Source: Ectocarpus siliculosus (lineage: Eukaryota > Sar > Phaeophyceae > Ectocarpales > Ectocarpaceae). Taken from it: a stretch of DNA of 64,000 nt. Where the stretch lies: assembly GCA_000310025.1 (NCBI GenBank), contig FN649748.1, positions 1,876,875 to 1,940,874 on the forward strand, in the 5' to 3' direction. Positions 1 through 13,900 of the stretch are shown piece after piece. Each line of letters opens with the position of its first letter. The stretch's first letter is position 1. The notes beneath the pieces were generated by a model that was given only the letters and a program-made list of their open reading frames with translations, had not been told where the DNA came from and did no database searches. A program made the position numbers and the translations under genes.

Positions 1-995
1 TTTTTTTGAATTGGGAGTTAAAGGTTTTAAGGTTTCGGGCTTCCAGGTTTTGGGGTCCCCCCCCCCCCCCCCGCCGACAAACAAAACTGTAAAAGGCCCA
101 GTTCGCAGGCAACCCTCAACTGCATAGACATACCTCCTCCCTAAAAACACTCAAACACCAAGTTCGCAGGTAAAATGCAACCCGTTAAACAGGACTTCCT
201 AAAATACAGACCTAACCCAAATTCACGACTGAAAATCCTCTCAGTTGATCAATCCATATTTCCCCCATCGATTGCCTGAATAATTGTCTGTGCAATGGCA
301 TTCCGTCCATACTTCATGGCCACCATATAGATTCGCATCATCTCATAAATTGGGAGGAAAACAGAGTGGGCTCTCCGCAGGGAAACACTCGTTGGGCGGG
401 TAAAGCTCAGTAGCTACAGTACACCGGCGTCGAAAGCGATGCAATCACCGGTGGATCCGTCGATCCGCCCCCGCCAAACCTGCACACAGCATTTCACAAG
501 CCAACCAGTGCCAACGCATACATACGCGTCCAATACGAGTACACCCCCCCCCCCGGAATGGGCAATCGCTCGGACAAAACAGTGTCAAAGGTCGGTGTGC
601 TTGAGTTCGGGGTAGAAGCCGGGCTATTCGCCAAGTGAATTGCCCCAATATAATCCTCGTGAACTACAGCATGAACTAAAGCACACCTCACGTCCCAGCG
701 CGAAACCAAAAAGAAAAAACTCCACACTACCGCAAGAACAAAATAGCCTCCTTCGTCCAGTTCGACCAAGCGTAAGAACACAAAAAACTAGCACAAAATA
801 TCGAACACGCTCCAACGCACAGAAAGCGCCACCAAAAAGCATCTTGGAATGGAAAATGCAGGCTGAAAACGATATCTAGACAAAGTTTTGGAGAGCATTA
901 GAGCAGGAAGGGTTCTTTTCATCAGAACTGTGTTGTACGCATGCCTTGCCCAATACGAAGAACAACGAATAGTCAAATCGAGTAGATCGAAGTTA
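1..995. other. No gene recognised upstream of first exon
   Basis: Short open frames occur on both strands but none has a recognisable motif or a convincing splice pattern. There is a C-run near position 58-72 and another at 543-555. It may contain the 5' flank of the secreted protease gene, but no promoter element can be defended. Confidence 0.4.
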
Positions 996-3900
996 ATGGT
1001 GTCTGTCTGTGTGTGTACAGCAACAATGATTGCTGTCCAGGTGTTGCTTGTAGGCGTTGTCCTAGCTGACGCCCTGGGGAAGTCGGCATTCGCGATCTCG
1101 GACGTGGGCCTGAGAGCACTGCATCCGATATGTGACCCCTTTGCACCGAGCGACTGCACTTCGAGCGACGACGAAATTCAGCAGCATGTAGTTGCGACGC
1201 TCGAGGCGGACGCACTGGTCACTGGTGAGAAGGCTTTATGGTAGTCATGGCGCAACGCTGGCCCAATCGCGAGAACATTCACATGACGTTGAGGATACCA
1301 TGTATCTCAAATCCAGTTTGTTACGGTGCACGAGCCAATAATATTGCTTGGGTAGTCACCTCTGCACTATTGTTGTGTGTATCGACATGATCACCGCTGA
1401 TCATATCGATCACTTGCTTTGTTCCGTGAATTGGTCATATCGCACACGGCTCGTGGCAGCCACATTTGTTTGGCCATCACGATGAAGCTTAACACAAGCA
1501 GCACAAGACGTGCATTCTTGGTCTCACCAATATGGTTTTGTTCGCTTTCCTTGTCTTAAAGCGGGCTGTCCATGATTGGTCATACACGTGGAACGAGTTT
1601 TGCTCATGCATACCGCATGATTTTGCCTTGGTGTATGCCTGGAACACCTGCGTACATGGCAGCATCGCACCCAAATGGATGCAGGCACATGCAAGTCACA
1701 GGGTTAAAAAGCATTCAATTCTTGAACAGCCGGCACAGGCTGCAGCGCACATTGATTACCACATCTCAACTAGATAGATTGAGTTGAAAACGAAACAAAT
1801 GTACTACCTCTGTCCGACCATGAACAAATCTCGGCCGGCATGTAGTGGTTGGGGGCGTCGTCGAGCTTGGTGAGCTGCAGTGCGACGGCCTGGATGAGGC
1901 TCCAGACGCCCCTCAACTACAGTTCGCTGTCAGCTCGAACCAGGTGAGACATTACCCTCGCCCAGAAGTCACATTATTTATTTATTTTCCCTGCAGGATA
2001 TAATACGAGAGTCTCTCATGGGACTTGGAAACTACTGAACATGAATATTTGGCTTCGTACTAGAGAAAAATCAGTAATATGTCGTATGTGTTCTTGACGG
2101 TGGAATCTTTCTGTTGAGACGTCGACTGAGAAATGGTTGTTGTGTCTCTCACGAGATTATCATGAGAAGAACAATATTTCTTCCAAGGGAAACTGACAAC
2201 CCGAAACTGATGTCAGGAATTCGATTTTCTCACGAAAAGTCTCATGACAAGATGTGAAAATCTCTAAAATCTCTTCTCAGGAGAAATCGTCTCACGAGAG
2301 TGTCATGAGGTATCCCAATGACGTGCAATCCCCTGTCCCCCTATTTTTCAATCCTGCCTTTCGCTTGCTTCTTTTGTTCTACCCCGTCAAAGACGGTGAT
2401 CGCGGAGCGAACATTATTCTCGGTCACGGACAAGAGTGTCTTCTCAGACAACCAAGAGCGCAAGGTAAGCAGGTGTTGCTGATAACGATAATGCCAGTCT
2501 TTTCCAATAACGAAGAAGAACCAAGTGTCTGGCACAGGTGCAGATATGCTGTTGAATGATTGGGTCTGTGTAAATTGTTGACGTGTAGCTTTTGTCAAGA
2601 AGCCCTCGATCATGAAAACGCAGAATCTGGGAGAACGATGTTCCCGCGGGGTGAGTTACCGGCCTGAAGTTTCTGTTGTCGGCGGGGGAGCAAAAGTTGA
2701 ACAAACCTTCCACGCGTCGGCGCATTCAGGCACTGCTGGAGATGTGACCTCGAATGAGAAGTCCACGGACGGGAACCCGTGTTCGATACCGAACAAGGGT
2801 CGGACGAATATGTCATACCGTAGGTTGCATAACATATCACACCCCCGGGACCGATTTTTGAAGCTCGATATCTCGGCAGGAAAAGCAGTGACGGTGCCGA
2901 AAATGGCGGCGTTGGAACGATCTCGTCGAGCGCTTTCCGAACTATGTACTTCTATTTCGGCATCCTCTTTGTCGTGGAGTAATCGGGCTTTGAAAATCGG
3001 TTCGGGGTGTGTGATACTTGTGCATCCTACGGTATGTCCGATTCGAGCTTTTCCTACCCAAAATCGAGATCCAATTCCCAGCACAGCTGACCTGAGCCTA
3101 CGAACAAGAACATATTTAAGACATGCCTAAGTTTTCTGATCATACCTCAAGGTCAAAACTCGACGCAAGAAAACGTTCCGACTGGGCTCACGTCCATGAG
3201 CGCAGGACGTCGTGGCGGGCGTATCGTCTTGATTTTAGAAAGGATTGGTTTATCATCGAAATTTGTGGGAAACGCCTAACTGCGAGGCAGGCACCATACA
3301 GTAGACTAGCTTGCCTGTGCCTGTGCAGAAAGGCTCGCCCGCCGCCTCTGTGTCCGGTATAATTGCCTTGCTCGTTCTCAGGGGGCCTGAAAACAGGTCA
3401 AATCCAAAGCCATGGTTGTCTGCAGCCCCAACGAGACGGGATGAGCGTCCTCCGCATGTATTGGGTTTGTTCCTAACGACACACGACGTCAACGCCAGAA
3501 CGTAGACTATGTGACACACAGCGGAATGCCAAGTAGTAGACAACGTTGACTTTGTATCGTCACGTTTGACGACTCTTGTTCGTCTATCTGCTTCATGTCT
3601 GGTGCTGAGCCACACATTTTCGTCCATACCTGAACGTGCGTTGGGTTCGTGCGTCGTTTCGTGCGCTCTTCACTGTATTCAGGTCTGGCAAGGAGACGTT
3701 GTGGATCCCGCCCCGGCACCCGGGTTTCCACCTAGTACCATCAGCATCACGTGGACCGACTCGTGTGACGTTGAGGTTCGTGGCAACCAGCAGTTACTCT
3801 CGCTCGACCCCAAACATCGGTAAGCATGGCGTGCAGGTAGCGTTCACGATGAAAAAACCGCCAGTCAGATATGCGCAAGTATTGACTGGGAGAAAAACGG

Positions 3901-6900
3901 CAACATTCGGGCAAGTACAATACGACCGACGCCAAATCACACTGACACTTATATAACTGAGCGGAGACGTACCCAGGCTGTTGATGAGGCACTACTCATA
4001 CCTTAACTGAACAGATGGGGGCACATTCTCAAGCGCGTCGCCTTGTACTCATGTCTCGTACCACAACACAGACCTTCTTGCTCAAGATGGTTTCGCGCAA
4101 ACCTTCAGGGACCGCCTCTGTTTTTAAGTCGGTCCCTTGCGCTGCCGGCGCGAGCAACGAAGTCTGCATGGTGGAGGTGCGTGATGTAATGGAGCCGAGT
4201 GTAGGCGGACAGGGCAACTTTTGCACGTACGGACGTCGCTGAAGCTGTTGACGTGAATTGTTCAGCGCTTCTGCCGTGCGTGTACATTGGTGGTGAGACT
4301 AACACACGAAGAAGGTGATGGGTGGCATAACATGGGTGCGAGGTCCCGTAGTTCCCGTTTTTGCTGTACACCGTAGTCATCGTCGTTGTTATTCTCTCGT
4401 CATCATGTTGCGAACGGCATGATCCGAGGTTGTTCGCAAATCGATTGGTATACAATCGTGTCCACGCCTATGCCGACCTTGGAAACGGCCTGAAGAACGG
4501 CAACAACCCCATGTACGAAGAGTAAGAGGGGAAAGTCCAGGGAAGGGAAACTGTGTGCAACACAATCTGTTTGTTTTGTGAGTCGAATTCTTAGTAATAC
4601 TTCTTGATTGCACACTCGAGCTGCAACTCCAAAGGTTTCTGAATTCCGTTCGACCCCCATCAACATTTCACAGCTGGATGTCACCTTCAAGCCAAGGGTT
4701 CGGGCCAACCCAACAACACGGAAGCGGGCACTGAGACGCTCAGGTAGATTCGCGGATAAAGGCTCCAAAGGACTGGATGGCGGAGATACCCGCGACATAG
4801 CCAACACGTTTCCAAGGGTGAGTTGGGAGCCCTCCCGTACGCGAGTACACAGACGTTTAAGTCCTTGTGTGCTTCGCATGTGCGCGCGGAGAGCCCGGCG
4901 GCACACCGGCGAAAGTTGCACTATTTGCCGGCTGAGACCAGAGAAGAGGTGTTGAAAACAGAAGTCACACAAGGCAACATCATTGGCGGGTAACCCCAAA
5001 ACAATGAATGATATATTTGGACAATCATAAGTACTGCGGACTAGGAGCAAGTTCCATGGGCTACGTCAAGGCCGCAGCGAGAGGCTGCAGCGAGACAGAT
5101 TATGTTCTTGAAACGTTGTCGGCATTTTCTGGACGGTACTTTGAACAATTCCAGTACGGATGTGGGCGCTTGTTGAGTTAACAAGATTCTCCTTGTTCGA
5201 TGTTCACGAACAACGGTGTTCTTGGCATAGCTAGTGGTGGTCTAGTGCCAATCTCGACGACTCCCTAGCGGTAGGTTGTGCGTTCGATTCTCTCTCAAGA
5301 GATTTTTTTCCCACAGGGATTTATTTCCAGCACCCTACTGTGGGAAGCGATCTAGGTCGGGAGTATACACACTTCGTCTTCACGGTTGGCCGACGAGGGA
5401 AAGGGATGGTTGAACCCTTCTCGCGATAAAAACTACGGCATGCACCGCAGGGGGAAAGAAAGGTGGGGCCCTGTTGCAAAAAATACACAAACGAAAAAAG
5501 TTCCTCCTGTGTGACCCCGGCTGACACGTCAGATATATTCGCCGAAAGGCCTGTCGGCTGGCGCCAGAACCACACGTCCGATTTGTTTTGGACTTCGGTC
5601 CTTTCACCTTTTGATACAATTCTGGACGCACCAGCCAGGTCGCACAGGTGTAAGGCCACGCAGAATTGTTGTTTTCTCCGCATTATTTCTGCGGTGCATG
5701 TCTTGACTTTTGTCGCGAAATGGATTCGGCCGTTCCTTACCTTCGTCGACCGTGAGGTCGAACTTTGGCGTACACACCAAAATATGGCTTAAAACGTTGT
5801 GCGGCCATATTGTGTGAACAAATCCCCGCGTGGTGTGACTCGGCTGAGATTCAAACCCCCGCCCCCAAAGGTCAGAAGGTTGCGAGGTATCATCGCGAGG
5901 TTACCTACTGAACCGTTCTCCCACCTGGTATTGGATTTGGCCATCCGAAACAATGCCGTGTCTCCTCACGGCAACGAAGTTGCTTTCCTCTCGCGTTCCT
6001 CTCACCGTCGTCAAAGCTCAAAACCCGTCAGAGAATTCAGCCAATGTTTTGGGAAAGCCGTCATTTACATCGTGTGTGATTCGGAGGTAACGCCTGAACG
6101 TGCCTGCGTGCGTGAAGTGGGCATGGCTTGCAACCTTTTGTGTTGTTGACAATCCCTGTGTAGCTGACTCTGCGGCAACGCGACCTCGCACTCTCAGATG
6201 CCAATCTACAAGACAGGCTTTAAGTTCTTGTGAATATGAGTAGAACCTTGAGTGATTCAACAGCCATCTACAGATCGATACGGCCGGTGGTAGCACGGAT
6301 GCCATAATCTGCAAGAGGGTTGCGAGAAAGGAATTTGTCATGCGGTCCCATCCGACAATCGACTCCGGCGGAGTCCCACAGCGCGAGTAGAGCATCACAA
6401 CCCCTAAACGGGCGAATTATCGCATAGGTCGGCCTTCAAAGCTCGATTCCTCCACAACAACGAGGTGTGCGGAAACCGCCCGATACGCGCGAGGAAAATT
6501 GTCAAAGAGATGTTCCAACACCACCTCTTTCGGCATCGGCAGTCCCCTGGCTGTGGAGTAATCTAAGGGGTTCGATCGATGACGTTGTGTTTGCTAAATA
6601 GTTCCTTGCTCCGCCGTACCGCTCTTGTTATTATTCTCTCTCGTGTTCTAGAACACCGCTGAAGCTCATGCTGGCGACCGAAAGCTCCAGGATTCCACAC
6701 AGGTACGCCCCCAAGCCCCGGACAAGCCTTTGTCACTCACTGTTGAGAATAGGTCCGGTGCGCGTTCAAGCACAGGCTTTGACGTCGGACGCCTCTCGCA
6801 CTTTGAGGAATCCCAGCGGTGGCCACACAGAGAGTGCACATCGTCGCCGGGTCGAGCATGTTATTGCCATTTTGTTACTCATATGATGTTCGCTTTACCG

Positions 6901-9319
6901 AGAAGTACAAAAAAACGTGTCTCGCTGGCACGCCTCAAAAGGACAGGGCCGCACCAAAAGCATCGCATCGAAATTCCGACTTCGTACCCCGACTGTTTTC
7001 GTTTTTCGTTGTTTCTGGGAAGATCGACGTCATGTTTCTCTACACCGCGCAGACGGTCGAAGTTACGACGGCCGCTCAGATGGAAACCCTACTCAACTCA
7101 GAACTCGTTGTAGTCAACCAGGGCAACATCAACTCTGAAATCGACCTCGTGTACACCCTTGTGTATGTGGGCCAGGTAAGCTCTTGGTGGTACGAAAAAT
7201 ACTTGTCTGAAAAGCCAACGTCGCCAAGTCTACCAACATCACGTAGCCAACAGTTTGTGTAGTTCCTCCCCACCAGGAAGTATTTCAGCGTCCAACTTCT
7301 TGGTCTCCTGTTTGCCGGACGGGGATGTTGAGGTGGTAGACCGTGCGGAGAAGGAGTTGCAGCCAACAGGCCAGTTCACCGCGAACGGAAAGGGTCGTAC
7401 GGTGGTGTTGAACTGCGGATGACAGATGATACAACGTGCAGATAGACCTGCTGCCCCTGTGTGTGCAAGGGATTACGAAATGTTGCTCCTTTGGGATGAG
7501 TTCCGGCCAGACCAGTTCCGTTGGTTCTTTCAAGCGGTCATCTTGAATGGTTCGGCGACTGGTTCTCCTCTGCAGCGACGCCTGGAAAGTACGTCATATC
7601 TATGTTCCACTCTTGTCGGGCACGTCGTGCGTTGATTCGCACTCACTGCAGGGATGTGTATGCCGGCGATTATTGTTTCGATTCTCGCGGGCTGGTTTCG
7701 TATTGACTACGACGGTTCTGACAGTGAACAGGACGGTTACTTTGAACGCAACCACCACACGTACCCCAGCATATCCCATCGAAGCCCGTTTCCGTTCGGT
7801 CACCCTCAGCTGCCGTACGAAGAGGGTCTGCGCTCCAGCCCCGCTATCGATAACATGGTCCGCAGCACCGAGGTGTCGGTTCTTCGGAATACTTATGGGG
7901 CAGACCTGGTGCATCTCTTTGCCGACTGGAGCGACAACTGTGGGGAAGCGTGAGTACCCCTCCCATAGAAGTCGAGAGTAAGCCCTGATGCCCACGCGAC
8001 AATTCGTCGTGGTTGTTCCGAGGGGGAGGAGGCACGGGGAATGTTGGTTCGATTTCGAGACTGCGCTGTGTGAAACCTTGTACTTCTGAGAAAGGCGCTC
8101 TCACGAAAAACTTACACACAGCACACAGGCCCTCCACCGAGTATGTAGGGGCATGTACGCCGCGGAAACAAGAGTTAGGGGTGGACATCGGCACATGATA
8201 CCGGCGTGGTGCAAACTACCTATCCCCCTATCCAATACATTAGCGCTTCACGTTAGCTGTGAAAGATTCCTCCTTCCCTCCAACAGCTCGAACAATCCTG
8301 TCATCGCTCCCTCAAACAAGACACCGGCACGATTGATTGAGTCGGAAGCAGGGATATCAAAAACATGTTCTCGTTGTGACGGTATTCCGGTCGGCGTATA
8401 GGCCCGGCCTATTCAACCGTCACGTCGAATCATCGTTTCTCTCACTTGCTTCCGCCCGGCACATCTATCCACTTACTCTCGTCTCAACGCGTCGTTCCGC
8501 AGGTTGTTTTTCACTGGTCAAGACAAGGACGGCTTCGGTGTATCCTCTACAGACGACTCGTGTCTTGACGAGTTTACGGTTGGGCACGAGTTTGGGCATG
8601 TGAGAATGGACGGAGTGTCTCAGACTCGAGCAAATCAGAAAAATCATTTTTGCCCACCTTGAGTGGACGCGTTTCGCTCCCATGCGACAGAAACTTTCAA
8701 TTTGAGAATGCTCTCTTGCCTAGCTGTGAGACTTTCGTGTAAGATCACTGGTGTGTTTTAGGCCCAGAACCAAGCTCCTCTACCTGTTACCCTGCGTTTG
8801 CCTAACGTTTCTGCTTGATTGAGTGTTGAGACCCCGGTAGGGTCCCAACAGCACTTCTGTTGTTCTCAACAGCTGTACCCTGTTAACCCCTCGGCAGAAC
8901 TTCGGATGCCAGCACGACGAAGAAACAGTAAGGAGCGACTCCTCTTTCGATCCTGACAACGACTTGCTATACAACGGCCTCCGGTACTGCGATGGAGACG
9001 ACCCGTGAGTAACCTCGCAACAAATACTGTTGGGAGCATGTCAACACTGACGCCTTGGTTTTGAAGATACCGTAGGAAAATACACACAACTCAAAGATTA
9101 CGTGGATGTCCAATGAGACCAAGGCTCGTGTGATCAACCTTCGTGCTTCGTAGGTGGATCACCATCATGGCCTACCCGGATGACTGTGACGTGGGATACA
9201 TAAACTATTACTCCAATCCGGACGTGGTTCTTCGCGGGAAACGGACGGGGACAGCCACCGCGAACTGCGCCGGGGCGATCATAGCGAACATGGTGGGACT
9301 TGCACGAAGAAAGCTGTGA
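996..9319 (+). CDS. Secreted metzincin-type metalloprotease (multi-exon, middle exons incomplete)
   Basis: Exon 1 (996-1224; ATG at 996 or 1026) encodes a hydrophobic signal peptide ending near VVLADA. Exons 1846-1943 and 3683-3819 follow in phase. The catalytic domain is firm: exons 7023-7175 (starts IDVMFLYTAQTV), 7810-7949 (NTYGADLVHLF), 8503-8599, 8898-9004 and 9154-9319 all join in phase with GT-AG borders. The zinc site HEFGHNFGCQHD is split by an intron after HEFGH, and the Met-turn reads IMAYP. Both mark an M12/reprolysin-like metzincin, a zinc endopeptidase. The peptide expected to act outside the cell follows from the signal peptide. Exons between 3819 and 7023 are not resolved (4015-4176 and 4657-4817 are candidates). 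The frame stops at TGA 9317-9319. Alternatively a donor at 9293 (ATG|GTGGGA) could splice onward to the Cys-rich/LNR exons from 10,957, making one large protein. Confidence 0.8.
2838..3013. mobile_element. MITE-like inverted repeat, copy A
   Basis: The ends are inverted copies: the left reads CACACCCCCGGGACCGATTT, and the right end in reverse complement reads CACACCCCGAACCGATTTTC. Similarity continues about 15 bases further in (AAGCTCGAT / AAAGCCCGAT). The interior has no open frame of note. It lies in an intron of the secreted protease gene. Three related copies are at 6,430, 49,200 and 57,930. Confidence 0.65.
5232..5301 (+). repeat. tRNA-derived SINE-like fragment
   Basis: It shows a box-A-like motif (TGGTCTAGTGCC) and a box-B-like motif (TGCGTTCGATTCTC) about 45 bases apart. 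No acceptor stem can be paired, so it is not an intact tRNA. Confidence 0.35.
5838..5920 (-). repeat. tRNA-derived SINE-like fragment
   Basis: On the minus strand a box-A-like stretch (GGTTCAGTAGGTAA) precedes AACCTTCTGACC and a box-B-like GGGTTTGAATCTC. The inner part resembles the element at 58,702-58,778. Confidence 0.3.
6430..6576. mobile_element. MITE-like inverted repeat, copy B
   Basis: The left end TTCAAAGCTCGATTCCTCC and the right end in reverse complement (CCCCTTAGATTACTCCACAG) match the inner TIR of copy A. It sits in a protease-gene intron, is non-coding and is more decayed than copy A. Confidence 0.5.
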
Positions 9320-10956
9320 CTTCACCCAAGCCATCGACGTTGGATGTTGGTTTTGGCATCTTTACATAGATGCACCAATTATATTTCCGTCAATCGCCAG
9401 GGCACCGCTGTCCCGTTAAAACAGATAACGCGGTCAATCTTGCGGCAGACTTCGAAGAAGTCGGAGGGGTTTGTTTTTTTCGGGGCAACAAAAAACTACC
9501 ACCGCCATTCTGTGCCATTCCGCGCGATAGTCCCCACAGCCGTGACGGGATGTGTGAAGTCTTCACACAATATTTTCGCACAGCCGATATGTGACTAGAC
9601 TATAGTTCCAATTGCAGTTCCGACTATTTTGTGCGCAGAAATATTGCACACGCACACGAACGTCTCCTCGTTGCTGTACCATCGTTTCCGCCGTGAGCAC
9701 GTGTGCGTGTCCCTTCGCGATTGTATGTGGACAAGTATGATTTTGGAGCGTTTGTCTGCCAAGAGCCAGTTCTCGAGGCAGGGACAAGAAATGTTGTCAT
9801 ACTAACGCCGGCACGTTTAAGGATTAATTAAAAGCTGTTTCGTCGTGCCGGAAAGTGTATTGTGAGGCAGAGTCGGCCACACGGAGAACTTGCAGAAAGA
9901 GGTGGAACCTATCCATGCATCTGGAGATTGGTCCCTGATGGAAGGCTGAAAAGCGTTTCGACTACGTTTGTTTCCAGCCGCTTAGCGCAGAGAGAACGAT
10001 ACTCAGAGAAAGAGATATTTTGCAGTTGTTCCGGTGGGGCGTGGTTGCAGCATGTTTCCGTCCCATCTGTTCAGAGAGCCGGTCAACCCCTTGCGGTGTG
10101 ATTTCCCTGGCATTATCTGACGCGCTGAACGGAACTATTTGGTGCTATTCATGCATCACGAACTTCGAGAGTGTATAATGCGAGAGTGTATAATGGGTTG
10201 GAACGCTCACGACAGGCGAGGGCATAGTCCCAGCTCAGACAACCGAATAGATCCGCAGGGGGCTTGAAGTAGTTCAATGTTTGAACGCCATGACACAAAC
10301 GGCAGCTTAGATTTCCCAAGCAAACGACAACCCGGCGTCTCCGTTCCTTTTTCTGACGGCTCCTTTTGAAGAAAGTGCTGCGCTACTCCCCCAGGCGAAA
10401 TAATACCACTCCCTTTCAGCGTTACTCCCTGCTGGATATCACATGATCCGCACCATCCCCGCTCTCTTGGAGAGCATGGGCGGAGCTCGAAACATCGGTC
10501 AACCCGCCACCTTAACCCCGCCCTTCCTACGTCTTCGTCTCCACATCCGTCGCATTCTGGCCGCCCACCAATACTATAGCCTTAGAAGAGAGCTTTGATG
10601 CGGTGATGGCCTATTGCCCACACGAGAGCAGCCACAGCGTGCTCACCCCTCGAACAAACGGCATCACGAGAAGAAGCGCGTAAAGCTTTGCGAAATCTAC
10701 GTACTTTCGATTCCGTGATTGACTTTCGCCAAGTACACGGATTTTTCTGTGCTTACGATAAACGTCTTTCCCGAACTCCTTTGAGAAACAGAACGTCCAG
10801 ACTGTTAATTGTAGTGACCGAGACTATAGTACGTTCCAAGTCTTGTCCCAACCACCATATACCCTGGGTGTGACGCCATCCTCTGCTTGGGCTTGAAACG
10901 CCGTGCTGCCGAACCATGGCATCTACGACCCGGCAGGATGCTATAGCGGATTTCAG

Positions 10957-13900
10957 GACTGTGGGCACATGCGCTTCTTCGGGGGAATCATGCACCTCGC
11001 TCGAATGCTGCGACAGCGTCTGCGAGGATGGTGTTTGCGGTGAGCTGGATAAAAAATGTAGACTGCTTCGCCCCTTTTCCGACTAAAGTCGTCATCCGGT
11101 ATTCTCCGGAAACCTCTAACCTCAAGTACTGTGAAAACGGTACGTTGCCATTCTGCTTTGTGTTGTTCGGTGAAAGATCTACACCCTATGCCTTTGGTTT
11201 TGGCTAGGGAGTTATGGCAGTTTTGCGCTCCTCCTTGGTAGCATGCAGGAGTTCTCTCTATAATCATCGAAACCGATCATCGAATCGTGCATACTTTTCG
11301 GTTTTGTGAAGTAGTCTGCTTTCTTTGTGGCCTGCGCATGCTCACACACCTCCTCAAATATATCCAAATCACTACAATCCGGCTGCCACGAAGGCGTGCA
11401 AGACCGCACGCAACGAACCTACCATATATGTTCAGAGTCCTTTCAACGAACTCAGATTCGTAGGTAAATTGTCATGCGCTACGCATATTTCGCGACCTCG
11501 TCGCCCCGCTCCGAACGAGGTATTGTTGAAGACCGAAATCGATGCTACGGGAGACGAATCGTCGAGAAGTTTGCACGCTTGAGACAAAACCGGAAGGTTG
11601 TGTGCATGTATTCCATCGCGTTCGACTGGCCTCTAAATTGAACCATTCGACACGCATGTTGGATATTATCTCGAGACGGAGCATCCCTCCAACCCACTTG
11701 AGTTCCGTTAAGGAATTGTCTTTTACGGTGAGGGCCCGGGCAACGTGTATGTGTGTGGAGGGGGGCGCTTAGGAGCGGTAATACGCGGGGGTCGTCGGGG
11801 TGGCCATCAATTTACGAACCCTACATTATGAAAATTCTGGATGCTGCCCATAGTACCGGCTATGGTCGAACGAAGACGCGATGGTATGCCCTCTCATAAC
11901 GTAGAGCGGCAGACTGGTGGATCACACGCAGACCTAGGTATCAACGAACGCAGACACAGGAGGCCGGCCCACTAATTTGTGGCCACGTGGTTTGGCCATC
12001 ATGCGCATTTATGCGGCATTGACCTATATTTTAGGTCATGTGACAGATGTCGGGACTAATATTTGGTAGTGCGATTTGAAAATGGATTGTTTTGAGCTAG
12101 ATGGTTACAACAACCCGGCTGTGACTTGGACCATTGGTTGTGAGATCCATTGGGCATTCATGATTCGAGATTCGATGCGCATGTCGGAGAGAGGGAACGG
12201 CGCAACTTCCACATTTACTTGTATACACTATTGTGCCGGGGCCGGACGACATGGCAGCTGGCAGTGTGGCGTTCGTGTTGCGGGTGTCGCCCACCGACCG
12301 CAGGCGTCGTTTTCAACACCCCCCTCGTAATATTGTGGTGTTGCCCGTTGTTTCTTGCAGGTACCTGTGTCAACTCTACATTGTGCAAGTACCCCAATTG
12401 CGCCGCAAGCGGCGGAAATGACGAAGTAGGCGACGGCTGGTGTGATGAAGGTAAGAGGTGCCTTGTTTGCAGGGACAGCCCCAAGACCCGGCGCTCACAC
12501 ACCCACGGCCAATAGCGACCGACTGTGAGCGTTACCGAGTGAACGTGGGCTTTACAGAAGACATCACATCCTAACATGATTTCGCCCGGGCGCACCTACA
12601 AATGGCCTGCTCCGACTTCAAGCTTGGTAGAGTAAGCCTTCACGCAGGTTAACATGCAGACGTAGGGCGGACTCTCAGAACAGTAGGCGCTAACCCACCC
12701 ATGCAGACACTAAGCCGCGTCCTCCTGCCTGTTGAACGTTCCAGTAAACAACATCGAAGAGTGCGGATATGACGACGGCGATGTGAGTGTACGGTGTTTC
12801 GACAACTAACAACGATTGCTGTTCTTGGCTTACTGGCGGGGTTGCATGGGTGCTACGTCCGATGCATCGCTATGCATCACTATGTATGGGCTAAATATTG
12901 TTGCGATCATGGCTCCCCATAGCCTGCGTGGATTGGAAAGGCTAGCAGGATGTAAAAGGCCGGTTCGATCAAAGGCCTCTTGCGCTACTGCTTAGGCTTT
13001 CGAACGATATGATTATTTCTGTAGAAGATTTAAATGCCTCAGGAGTGAGCGTGGCTGCCTCGATAGAGGCGTCTTCCCTTGAAAAGGCCCCGGGGGACTC
13101 GCGTCGGTCCTACAGTTTTTTTTGTCGCCGGCCCCACCCTTCGACAATGCCTGTGCAGTGCTGTATATGCGATTGTTTATCTGGATCCTTCGCCACCGAA
13201 TGCGGCTCTGGCGGATACGAATGCCTGGACCCAGCCTCAGCTTGCCACTACCCTGATTGTGCCGCGAGCGGCGGAAGCATCGAATATATTCCGGATGGCT
13301 CCTGTGACTCCGGTAAGCTCTGAGTATGACTTGGACCAACATAGTCTATCACTGTAATGGGGATTCAGACGTGTAGCAGTACCGTTGACGTGGAGCCGAA
13401 ACCCAACACAGGCATATCTGCGGTGGAAAACCAGTTGAAGTCCGCGGGGGGATAGAGTTCAACGTGTCCTTCGGAACATGCATGCACCCGCGGTGTCGTC
13501 TACGAAACCGCACTCTAAGCGCGTGCTAAGGTGCACAAGCGGTCGTGTATGGGAACAGAAATATTTGTGTTTCTTCGTGATTCTACGCTTGGAACAGTGT
13601 GAAGCCACGCACACAAGAACTAAGATACCAATCCCATTCCTGTATGGTTTTGTGCGTTTCAGAAAACAACACCGAAGAGTGCGGGTACGACGGAGGAGAT
13701 GTGAGTATGCAGCATAACCAACAAGACTTGGAGTCGGTTGTGTATGGACCAGCTCGGACTTCTGCGTCCGTTGAACGGCGATGGGCTGAAAGTCGTTTGC
13801 TGCCATGGCTGCTCGAATTCGTGCCGGCTTCGTGCAGCTTGTACATGTGCGTCCAAATTGACGGGAACGCGTCGATCGGAGCGCCGTGTCATATGTGTTC

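Noticed and set aside
4403-5050. Minus-strand open frame of 215 codons
   Set aside because: Lies inside the protease gene, no motif, no splice context. The plus-strand frame there is the more plausible exon.
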